DNA of 14,331 bases from Nephromyces sp. MM_2019 (lineage: Eukaryota; Apicomplexa; Aconoidasida; Nephromycida): the NCBI GenBank assembly GCA_015657535.1, contig JADHZB010001579.1, forward strand, positions 1 through 14,331. Direction: 5' to 3'. Numbering within the stretch: position 1 is the stretch's first letter; every line of letters starts with the position of its first letter. Below, one piece after another: positions 7,655-14,331 of the stretch. A program made the translations under genes and the position numbers. Below the pieces are notes generated by a model. It was not told the origin of the DNA and did not search any database. It worked only from the letters and a program-made list of their open reading frames with translations.

Positions 7655-8621
7655 CTGGAAAATATACAAGAGGTGCAAGTGTAGTGTGTGCTTACGTCTG
7701 TGTGTATGTGAGGAGACTCACATCTGTGTATGTGATGAGACTCACATCTGTGTATGTGATGAGAGCGCCGTGTGTGTGTATGTGATGAGACCCCATGTGT
7801 GCGTATGTGATGAAACCCCGTGTGTGTGTGTATGTGATGAGACCCCCGTGTGCCATCTCCTTAGCGTGTGTTTTTGTCGGTCTTTTCCCATTTTGTTTTT
7901 GGGTTGCGTTGAGCAAGGTCCTGCGAGTAGGTAGGCATGCCTGGGAGTGTGTGTGGCTGGTTGTGTATGTCAGTGAGCGGGGTGCACCTGTGAGGGAGGG
8001 TGCATGCATGCACCCGGGGGTGGGATTGTGCACACCCGTTGATGTTGTGTGGGTGCCTGTTCATGTGTGAGTTTACGTGTGGATGTGGTGGCGTGTTTGT
8101 GTGCGTGGGAGCAGTGTGGCTTATGTGGGTGTAATATGTGTGTGTACGCATGTGCGTGTGCTTATTTCGATGTGGAGTTATGTAATGTAGTATAAGGTGT
8201 GTGTGCGTGTTACAAAAAATTATTTCTGCAGTGCGTGTTGATGCACTTGCGTGTGTGTGGGCCTCGGTATGCTTATACGTGTTTGTGTGCTAATTTGTGT
8301 CGGTGCGTTTTGCGTGTGTATCAATGCAACTATCTAGGTGTATTTCCGTGTGTCTATAAGCACTCGCCACACAAGGTAGTACACTATGCACAAGCACACA
8401 ACGTGTCACCGTACACTTCACATACTACAATGCACTACACGCACTACAAATGCCACCACACACTATAATCTCTCATAAGCCGCTGCACACTACACGTATC
8501 ACACACTGGACACCACATACATGCATACGATCATATACGACTACACACACGACGATAAACAGCCAGGGACTAAACATGCACACACTACAGCCACCACAGA
8601 CGCACACGTATGTGCACTTAC
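7655..8621. repeat. Long TG-rich then CA-rich stretch with no confident gene
   Basis: The plus strand is TG-rich from 7680 to about 8360 and CA-rich from about 8370 to 8640, a switch point near 8360. A 63-bp patch at 7860-7925 is of normal complexity, and the minus strand there reads QDLAQRNPKTKWEKTD after a CTCGCAG acceptor-like site. I cannot place that in any model. A perfect 18-bp palindrome, GGGTGCATGCATGCACCC, lies at 7998-8015. Confidence 0.6.
7700..7857. repeat. Six-copy minisatellite, unit about 25-30 bp (TGTATGTGATGAGAC...)
   Basis: Six units start TATGTGA(T/G)GAGAC or a close variant, followed either by TCACATCTG or CCCCGTGTGTG. The first two or three copies contain the self-complementary GTGAT/GAGACTCAC arms. 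It is intronic or intergenic relative to the NT-C2 gene models. Confidence 0.85.
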
Positions 8622-8803
8622 CAGCATACACACAATAATGCACACACACAGCAAGACACAGACATAAGCAAGAGCTACAGACTTGAATAAGCTTTCAGCT
8701 GAAAAGCTACCGATGCCCTACAACATCGAGTAGAATTAACTCAAGCACGCACAACAACTTCAGGGAAAAGTTTTAGTTTTTCATCTTTTTCCATCTTCAA
8801 TGC
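8622..8803 (-). CDS. Possible first coding exon(s) of the NT-C2 gene
   Basis: An ATG at 8794-8792 opens MEKDEKLKLFPEVV on the minus strand. A short intron (35 or 41 nt, ending GATGTTGTAG at 8718) could join it in phase 0 to GIGSFSAESLFKS, which stays open through a TG-rich stretch to a good donor, GTAAGTGCAC, at 8621. The hydrophobic tail VALAYVCVLLCV is produced by the TG repeat and may not be translated, since an earlier GTAGCT donor exists after FKS. Neither end phase fits the exon at 7654, so a further exon would be required. Speculative. Confidence 0.25.
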
Positions 8804-9026
8804 CTAAAACAACGGAAACCAAGAAAAATCGGTAATTTTCCTCAAATTTACACCATCTTCTCGCACACATACGCCTATCAACACACGAAAAACTCTGCAT
8901 TTCTTGAAGTCCTATCTTGTCATAAATTTATGATTAACACACAAAGATTTGATTAGAGCTAATACAAGAATCTGCTAAACACTGCTCTTCTTTCTATAGA
9001 GAGAGGCTTAGCTAGAGATACCTCCT
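8804..9026. other. Spacer between two minus-strand genes
   Basis: About 220 bp of AT-rich DNA of ordinary complexity lies between the TAA at 9027 and the first possible exon of the NT-C2 gene. It contains no large microsatellite. It should hold the 3' end of the upstream gene and the promoter of the NT-C2 gene if the start at 8794 is right. I see no defined promoter element. Confidence 0.4.
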
Positions 9027-9855
9027 TTATTGCTGCTTTGCTTCCTCCTCATAAATTAGCCTTTTCATCTGACATAGCAGAGGATTGCGTTTGATATATA
9101 TTCGAGGCAGCTCGGGATGTTTAAGCCTCGTAAAACTCTGGAATCTCTGGGCTTACACGCACACGCGTGGATGTAGTGTTACGAGCGCACACGCACCAAC
9201 ATACACACACGCACAGCAACCTACACACACACCAACACACACGCACAGCAACCTATACACACACCAACCCAGACACACACCAACACACAATATATTGTGC
9301 ACAGCAACATACACAGACACCAAGATACACACCAACACACACAAGCACATATTACTGACAACATGCGCACCAACATACACACGCACATACTGACTACATG
9401 CACACCAACATACACAGAGACCAACACACACACCGACACAAGCACAATTGAAATTCCCAGCTTTATTAAAGATATTCACCTCCACTTCATCTTCTCACTT
9501 TCCTCTTTTTACTTCCCATTCTTCCCGAATGTTTCAGAATGGAATCTTTGATAAATTTCCGCTGCTTCCATTTCCAGAAGAAGAGGTGATGATGTAGGCA
9601 AATTACCCAGTGAAGGGGCTTTCTTCTCTTCTCGCTGATTTACGGAAATACATCCCCTCTCTCCCTCTCGTATAGAAGAAGAAAATTATCACGAATGAAG
9701 CAAAAAACTATTTTTTTACCAAGTTTGATGATAAATGTAGAAATTGCAGGAATCTACACGAAAAACCGAAGAAGAAATCAGCTGGCTTGAAAGAGAAAGC
9801 ATATTTGAGTTTTGTTTGTGTAGTGTTTCATCTTCTTCTTTTTGTATAAAAAGGG
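9027..9855 (-). CDS. 3' part of a small multi-exon gene of unknown function
   Basis: Three exons: 9855-9720, 9656-9513 and about 9143-9027, with TAA at 9029-9027. Phases agree (2-2 and 2-2). The first includes KEEDETLHKQNSNMLSLSSQ and later VDSCNFYIYHQT. The second contains NQREEKKAPSLGNLPTSS and EMEAAEIYQRFHSETFGKNG. The last reads FQSFTRLKHPELPRIYIKRN then PLLCQMKRLIYEEEAKQQ and stop. Introns are 63 nt and 369 nt, the latter CA-rich on the plus strand (TG-rich in sense). AATAAA overlaps the stop codon. The acceptor of exon 2 (GGGAGAG) is poor; an alternative at 9667 would change the phase. The 5' end is not found: a donor-like GTAAGTG at 9908 suggests another upstream exon. I recognise no family. 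Confidence 0.5.
9144..9512. repeat. CA-rich minisatellite intron of the small minus-strand gene
   Basis: Units such as CACACACCAACACACACGCACAGCAAC recur from about 9185 to 9435. In the sense (minus) strand the intron is GUUGGUGUGUGU-rich, fitting the polarity of the other introns. It starts at GTAAAAAG (9512). Confidence 0.7.
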
Positions 9856-10070
9856 CTATGACATTTGTTTATCTTCAATGTGTGTGGTATTTCTTCTTCT
9901 TCACTTACAAAAGGCAGCTATTTCCCCTGTTCTTCACTGCATCTCCTGTTTCCTCTTCATCATTTTTTGTATATAAAAAGCACTTTTTTTCCTCTTCTTC
10001 ACTGCAGCTCCTGTTTCCTCTTCTTCACTGTATAAAAAAACGCTCTTTTTCCTTTTTTCCAGTGCATAAA
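9830..10070. repeat. Degenerate tandem repeat, unit about 60-70 bp, purine-rich on the minus strand
   Basis: Three to four copies on the minus strand share CTTTTTATA(TA)CA followed by GAAGAAGAGGAAACAGGAG and TGCAGTGAAGAA. One copy falls in the 9855-9720 exon. Two others, at about 9910-10050, are open in different frames as E/K-rich peptides (EEEETGAAVKKRKKS and DEEETGDAVKNRGNS), separated by a 1-nt frame change at an A7 run. On the plus strand each copy carries a TATAAAAA box-like sequence (9845, 9971, 10030). Confidence 0.6.
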
Positions 10071-10085
10071 ATGATTATTTTTGCA

Positions 10086-10251
10086 TCATTTTTTATCGAA
10101 TTTGTTGTAGGTATCTCGCACTTTAATGAGGAACTTTGACAGTGCCTCTTCTTTCTCATCTATCCCTTCTATCGCTCCCATGAATCCCTCGTTTATCTTT
10201 TATCATCACCTAGCAATGCTGTCTTTGATTGTATTGAATAGTTGGGGTTGA
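10086..10251. other. Ambiguous coding patch, open on both strands
   Basis: The minus strand from 10199 to 10086 reads KINEGFMGAIEGIDEKEEAL, then SKFLIKVRDTYNKFDKK and TGA, with coding-like composition. The plus strand from 10111 to 10251, after a TTTGTTGTAG acceptor-like site, reads VSRTLMRNFDSASSFSSIPS and further to TGA. Only one can be real, if either. The minus frame is favoured by composition and by the direction of the neighbouring gene, but no upstream exon joins it in phase. Confidence 0.3.
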
Positions 10252-10913
10252 TGAGAATGCTTCTGTATATTTGGACACGTTTTAGGTGAGTTTTTATGAG
10301 GAGGGAGAGGAGTTTTGGTGGTGGATTGGATGGCGAAAATAGTGTGGAAGTTTTGTGTGCGAATTCCTTTTATGAAGGCGATTTAATAAGGGAATTTCCA
10401 GTGAAAAAACTAGTGTGCTTGAGATGGTAATGCAGTAACGTATGTGCTGAAGATTCCGATATAGAGGGGTTTGACTCTTTTTGAGTGTGTGTATGTGCTG
10501 ATGTGTGTTGGTGTGTGTCTATGCTGAAGATGTGTGCGAGTTAGTGTGTGTTGTTGTGTGTGTTGGTATATCTTGGTGTATGCATCAGTGTGTGCGATAG
10601 TGTGTATCCCGGTATTTGCAGTAATGTGTGTTGACCTGTTTATGTTGATGTCTGCATAGTTTTGGCTTTTACCTGTTCATGTGTATCTATGCTATTCTTT
10701 TGTATTTTTTCGTTCTAAGCCATGTCGGCGTGTGTGTGTGGATCTGCGGATATTTTATGTTTGCTTCAACGTATATACTTTTTATGCAGCTGTGTGTTAC
10801 ATATGCGTCTTCTGGTGTTTTTCACTGTATCCAGTATTTTCAGTATTTAACAAAGGATTAGATTAGATAAGGGGCTGTATGTGTGTGTGTCCCTTACTGT
10901 TGCCGGTGATTCC
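10252..10913. other. 5' flank of the RING gene, TG-rich
   Basis: The plus strand becomes TG-rich from about 10490 to 10680. No exon with matching phase was found before the ATG at 10914. A donor-like GTGAGT at 10296 follows a short open frame starting with ATG at 10251, so a 5' untranslated or short coding exon is possible. No TATA box within 100 bp of 10914. Confidence 0.35.
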
Positions 10914-13859
10914 ATGGAGAATGGCTATATTTCAGCGAGCTCTCTTCAAGAGCACACGAATGAGCTCGTAATTGGAGACCCAGAGGTTTATAGTAGGATA
11001 TCCGCTACTACGGTATGTGTATGTGTTGTGTGTGTGTGTTGTGTATTGCGTGTATGTGCGTGTTGTGTTTGTATTTGCGTATTTTGTCTGTGTGTTGTGT
11101 GTGTTGCTATATATTTTCCTGTTATGTGTGTTGCTATTCGTGTATGCTATTGTCTCTTCACTGTGTGTGTTGTACGTATGATGATGGGCATCACTATACA
11201 CAAATGATGGCATATGATTCCGTGGGTATAGGCGTGATTGCCAGTGTACTCAGTGTATGTGCTTTTGAATCCCCTAAAGTGTGTGTTGATCTGATTCTCC
11301 CTCATAGTAATTTTCTGTTAATGTGTGTGCAATATAACTCTATAGCGTATATGCTTCACTCTCCTATGTTTTTTTGTGTTTGTGCGTGTCTGTCTGTGTG
11401 TGTGTGTGTCTTGGTGTGTGTGTTCGTGTATCGGTATCTTGGTGTGTCTGTTGGTATGTGTGTTGGTGTGTGTGTGTGTGTGTCTAAACCCTTTCTGTCT
11501 TCGTGTGTGTTGCTCGTTGCTATGCAGTTTGAATGCCCAGACGATGTCGATGAAGCTCTCATCTGCTGCATCTGCGATGGCCTTAGCATGGACGTAGTAA
11601 ATGCAGGCTGTGGGAATCAGCATCTGTTTTGTAGGAACTGCTTGTTGGGATGGTTAGTGAGGAGTGTGTGTGTGAGATCTATGTGTGTATGTGTGGAGTT
11701 TTTGTATGGAGTATGCTAGTTTTTGTGTGTGTGGCAGTGTGTGTGGCAGTGTGTGTGGCAGTGTGTGTGGCAGTGTGTGTGGCAGTGTGTGTGGCAGTGT
11801 GTGTGGCAGTGTGTGTGGCAGTGTGTTAGTTTTGGTGCGTTAACTTACAGTGTGTGTCTTTTCTGTAGATTCATTTTTTTTGTGTTTCTCTCTCATTGTG
11901 TGTGCATATTTCGATCTGTGTGTTCATCTATGATTTAGTCCACGTGTGTGTCTATGTATCGCCTCTGCGGAGTATTTTTTCTATGCTTAATTGAATGGAA
12001 TTTGGTGTGCGCGTCGAACTTTCTTATATTCAAGCATTTCGTGCTGAAGTTAATACTCATTCTCTGCACAGCTTTAAGTGTTTTTCTGAGGCACACACAC
12101 ATAGGGGCTCACGTACTTGGAACACTGGTACTCATGTACGCATACGCACTAACATACACATGCTTGCAGGCACTCATGCGCTCGCACAAACACGCACACA
12201 CACACACATGAAAATAAAAGCACATGCACACACCTGTAAACACCTTTACAAATCCGTACGCATCAACGCACTCACGAGCACACAGAAAAACATACTGCAA
12301 AACACTCACCAGGGCACACGAAATAGTCCAACAGATTCCAACACACATTAGCACATCCGCACACACTAAGATTTACCAACACACCAATACGTGTCAACGC
12401 AGACCAACATACCCACACACACCATCATGCACACCAACATACACACACTTCAGTCAAGTAACGTTTTACACACTTGCAGATTACAAACTCCTATATGCTG
12501 GCCAACTCTCCCAATTTTTGTAGATTCCACCATTTTTCTACTTCTTAGCATCAGACTTTGATTTTTTTTACTTCTGCATATGCAAACTTCTTTTTCTTCT
12601 TGTGTGTACATACATCTCTCTTCAGGTTGGCTAGGGCAAACAGCTGCCCAACCTGCCAGAAATCCATCAGCGCTGAGACTCTCGTTCCTTTATCCGAGAG
12701 GAAAATGATTGAAGTAGCAGAGACTCGTGTTGTGTGCGAAAGCTGCTATCGTTGGACTGGTCCTCTACGTCAGCTACAGCAACACACAAATGAATGCCTT
12801 AGCAATGTTATTTCTCATTCTAATGGGTCGGTTTTTTCTGTGTGTGGCAGTTTTTTGTCGTGTGTGTTTTTTTGGCAGTGCTTAGTTGTGTATGTGTGTG
12901 GATGACTTTATGATTGCATTATATTGTATGTGTTTATTCCGCCCTTTGGAATCTGCAGTTTTTGCCTGATTGCAGTTTCTGCTTGGAAGAAGTTGTTTAG
13001 TCTCTCCCTCCTCATTGAGTGTATGTCCACCCAAAGAGCAGTGTATCTACACCCAAATATTAAGTGTGTGTGCGCCCATTTTTTGGGTATTCATTATAGC
13101 TCGCTGCTCTACCTATTTGCAGGTATACGGTTACTGTGCCAAGTATCGATGGTGCCTCTGAAAACCTCCCCGATATCTCGAGCAGAGTAATAGTTACTGA
13201 ATTAGAGAGTCCAGACAGAATGCACACACTCGAGAAGCTGATCTTGGAGCAGCAAAACACGATAGAGCAAATGCAATTGATGGTAAGTAGTGTTTGTCTT
13301 TCTGATAATAAGAAATCTGAGTTTTGTTGAGTATCTGAATCTTAGTGTGTGTGTTTCTGAGTATGTTCCGCTGTTTCAATTTCTTGGCCCACCTGTCTAC
13401 CTGTGATATCTCCCGCTTATATCTCTCCTTAATATCTCCCCGTAACATCTACCCCCAGTATCTCCCCCCTCTCTCTCTCCCACGAATATCTTCACCCCTT
13501 CTCTCTCTTCCCCCCCTTCTCTCTCTTTCTCCTCCCTCCCCCCACTCTCTCCCCCCAATGTCTTCACCCCCCTCCTTACTCCCCCCTCCACACACCCTCT
13601 CCTACCCTTTCAGAATATCCGCTTAGAGGAGATTCTTCGCTCTTGTAACCCCCGCGAGTACTGCCTAGAGTTTGAAGAGCGTATCCCTAGACTATTGGCG
13701 TTTGCTAGTGGTGGTGTGCAGGCTATGGAAGGCTCATTTGTTGAAGAGTATGATTTCTTAAAGCAGCGATGGATAGTGAAGGCTATGATGCCTATACAAT
13801 GCCAGGAGGTGTCAGACTTCTGTTTGCTTCCTCGTTATGAGAAGAATAACAGTGAGTAG
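10914..13859 (+). CDS. RING-finger (C3HC4) protein with TRAF-like zinc finger and coiled coil; probable E3 ubiquitin ligase
   Basis: Five exons: 10914-11012, 11528-11652, 12626-12826, 13123-13282, 13614-13859 (or 13851). Phases 0, 2, 2, 0 match at every join. About 276 aa if the in-frame TAG at 13857-13859 is used. Order: N-terminal 33 residues (MENGYISASSLQEHTNELVI); RING with C46/C49, C61/H65, C68/C71, C82/C85; a second zinc site C112-x2-C115-x12-H128-x3-C132; coiled coil from about 174 to 206; a C-terminal region of unknown fold. RING domains recruit E2-ubiquitin, and RING plus TRAF/SIAH-like finger plus coil is the layout of TRAF-, NRDP1- and SIAH-type E3 ligases. Substrate unknown. The start at 10914 is the first ATG in the open frame and no acceptor precedes it. 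Only about 28 percent of the span is coding. Confidence 0.85.
11528..11652 (+). CDS. Exon 2 of RING gene: first six zinc ligands
   Basis: The acceptor is GCTATGCAG and the donor is ATG|GTTAGTGAGG. The frame reads FECPDDVDEALICCICDGLS, then GCGNQHLFCRNCLLGW. It supplies C-x2-C, C-x3-H and C-x2-C of the cross-brace. The intron interrupts the Trp codon that follows the sixth ligand, so the last ligand pair comes from the next exon after a 973-nt intron. Confidence 0.88.
11726..11827. repeat. 12-bp minisatellite, eight copies of GTGTGTGTGGCA
   Basis: Eight near-perfect 12-bp units sit inside intron 2 of the RING gene. Each unit contains a GGCAG/TG step that resembles a 3' splice site. Single related units recur at about 12838-12852 in intron 3. 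The plus frame gives (CVWQ)n, an artefact. Confidence 0.92.
12085..12470. repeat. CA-rich tract within the TG-rich intron 2 of the RING gene
   Basis: The 973-nt intron starts TG-rich (11660-11960) and turns CA-rich (about 12090-12460) before ending in a pyrimidine-rich stretch and TTCAG. The two tracts are complementary in the same RNA. Confidence 0.7.
12626..12826 (+). CDS. Exon 3 of RING gene: last RING ligands plus TRAF/SIAH-like zinc finger
   Basis: The acceptor is CATCTCTCTTCAG. It reads LARANSCPTCQKSISAETLV, completing the RING with C-P-x-C. It then runs through VVCESCYRWTGPLRQLQQHT and NEC, a C-x2-C-x12-H-x3-C finger with the 'W-x-G-x-L-x-x-L-x-x-H' core seen in TRAF-type and SIAH-type fingers. 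The 3' boundary is uncertain: AATGG|GTCGGT at 12826 and CTGT|GTGTGG at 12842 both give phase 2, as required by exon 4. The first fits a shorter exon; neither donor is canonical. Confidence 0.85.
13019..13080. repeat. Three tandem degenerate GTGTATnTnCACCCAAA units near an acceptor
   Basis: GTGTATGTCCACCCAAA, GTGTATCTACACCCAAA and GTGTGTGTGCGCCCATT follow each other at about 25-nt spacing just before the exon 4 acceptor. They resemble half or full copies of the palindromic motif seen elsewhere in the window. Confidence 0.55.
13123..13282 (+). CDS. Exon 4 of RING gene: linker and start of coiled coil
   Basis: The acceptor is CTATTTGCAG and the donor is the consensus GTAAGTAG. The frame gives YTVTVPSIDGASENLPDISS, then a helix RMHTLEKLILEQQNTIEQMQ. 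Hydrophobic spacing in the last 22 residues fits heptads and continues into exon 5 (NIRLEEILRS). In TRAF-like ligases such a coil mediates oligomerisation; that function here is inference. Confidence 0.82.
13400..13610. repeat. CT/C-rich low-complexity tract in intron 4 of the RING gene
   Basis: Units such as TATCTCCCC and CTCTCTCCCCCC form an exceptionally long polypyrimidine tract of about 200 nt before the CCTTTCAG acceptor. The minus strand frame through it is only Gly/Glu/Arg low complexity. Confidence 0.85.
13614..13859 (+). CDS. Exon 5 of RING gene: end of coil and C-terminal region
   Basis: Follows a 331-nt CT-rich intron ending CCTTTCAG. It reads NIRLEEILRSCNPREYCLEF, later LLAFASGGVQAMEGSFVEEY and QRWIVKAMMPIQCQEVSDFC, ending RYEKNNSE and TAG at 13857-13859. 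AACA|GTGAGTAGTGTGTG at 13852 is also a strong donor and the downstream DNA is TG-rich like this gene's other introns, so the gene may continue. A possible acceptor at 14070 (CTTCTGGCAG) would give a two-residue ending, T-I-stop. No known C-terminal domain is recognised. Confidence 0.75.
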   Translation, partial: NIRLEEILRSCNPREYCLEFEERIPRLLAFASGGVQAMEGSFVEEYDFLKQRWIVKAMMPIQCQEVSDFCLLPRYEKNNSE

Positions 13860-14331
13860 TGTGTGTATTTTTTGTAGGTGTGTGTGGGTGTGGAGGTGGA
13901 AATTAGTGTGTATGTGGGGTATATCTGTGAAGTTATGTGTGTTTTTTTTGTTGGAGTAATGTGTGGGTGTTTGTGTGTGTGGAGCAATGTGTAGTTGTAT
14001 ATATATGAAGTCCTGTCTGCCTATGTGTGCATGAAGTACTGCCTAGTAATGTGTATGTGCTTCTGGCAGCTATCTAAAAAAGCTTGTCCGTGAATAAGGA
14101 ACTGCCTAGCTCCATGCCTCTGTGAGTGCGCGTGTGTATCCATGCTCTCGCCAAGCGTGTGCGTGTCTGCATATATGTGTGTGGCTCTGTGTGTATGCTT
14201 TCTTTTTCTCTTATTAAACTCCTTCCACACGATTTTTAGGGTGCTTTTGTTAATCTCTTGGTTTATTTAAGCCTTCCGCTTTCTCTTCTTATAGTTCTTT
14301 CCATACTTTTTGCTCTGCTTATCATACATGC
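13860..14331. other. TG-rich region after exon 5; probable intron or 3' flank
   Basis: TG-rich to about 14200, then AT-rich. Weak acceptor-like sites at 14070 (CTTCTGGCAG), 14240 (GATTTTTAG) and 14293 (CTTCTTATAG) could lead to a terminal exon. After the first, phase 2 would read YLKKLVRE and stop, but exon 5 offers only phase 1 there. I see no confident gene. Confidence 0.4.

Noticed and set aside
7700..7857. CRISPR-like array
   Set aside because: The units are contiguous and degenerate with no unique spacers, and the DNA is eukaryotic.
9845..10040. Three TATAAAAA sequences as promoters of the RING gene
   Set aside because: They are 870-1070 bp from the start codon and are part of a repeated unit, so positional support is lacking.
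11723..11938. Protein with (CVWQ)8 repeats
   Set aside because: Produced by a 12-bp minisatellite inside an intron bounded by consistent splice sites.
14021..14230. 69-residue minus-strand frame with His/Thr-rich sequence
   Set aside because: Mostly complement of a TG-rich tract; no splice sites or recognisable domain.

Overview
This window looks like nuclear DNA of an intron-rich unicellular eukaryote. No bacterial gene order, ribosome binding sites or operons are visible. Short exons are split by GT-AG introns of about 33 to 1030 nt. Most introns are packed with (TG)n/(CA)n microsatellite, so nearly all long Cys/Val or His/Thr reading frames here are repeat noise. The standard stop codons appear to be in use. 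An intron-rich free-living excavate such as a fornicate (Kipferlia-like) would fit, but that is a weak inference because no marker gene is present. I built the gene models by hand, requiring consistent intron phase and plausible protein sequence. They are not supported by transcripts.

Layout: (1) From the left edge to about 7650, and perhaps 8803, the minus strand carries one large gene that runs off the window at its 3' end. From 6445 down to 79, ten exons join with matching intron phases. They encode an NT-C2 (EEIG1/EHBP1-type N-terminal C2) domain, a long Ser/Thr/Pro-rich disordered region and a coiled coil. Exons upstream of 6445 look like the remains of a second, N-terminal NT-C2-like domain, but their joins are less certain. 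(2) From about 9855 down to 9027, also on the minus strand, lies the 3' part of a smaller gene of unknown function. It ends about 220 bp before the first possible exon of the NT-C2 gene. (3) From about 9860 to 10910 is a divergent spacer with purine/pyrimidine-biased degenerate repeats and ambiguous coding. (4) From 10914 to about 13859, the plus strand carries a five-exon gene for a C3HC4 RING-finger protein with a TRAF/SIAH-like zinc finger and a coiled coil, probably an E3 ubiquitin ligase. (5) From 13860 to the end is TG-rich DNA, probably the next intron of that gene or its 3' flank.

The NT-C2 and RING genes are transcribed divergently. The sequence gives no evidence that they work together. 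The NT-C2 protein is likely a membrane- or vesicle-associated scaffold, and the RING protein a ubiquitin ligase. The most unusual feature is the polarity of the microsatellites. In both genes, on opposite strands, the 5' splice site runs straight into a UG-rich tract in the sense RNA, and several long introns also carry a CA-rich tract that could pair with it. A short palindromic motif (roughly GGGGTGTACGTACACCCC) is scattered through introns and also lies inside coding exons.
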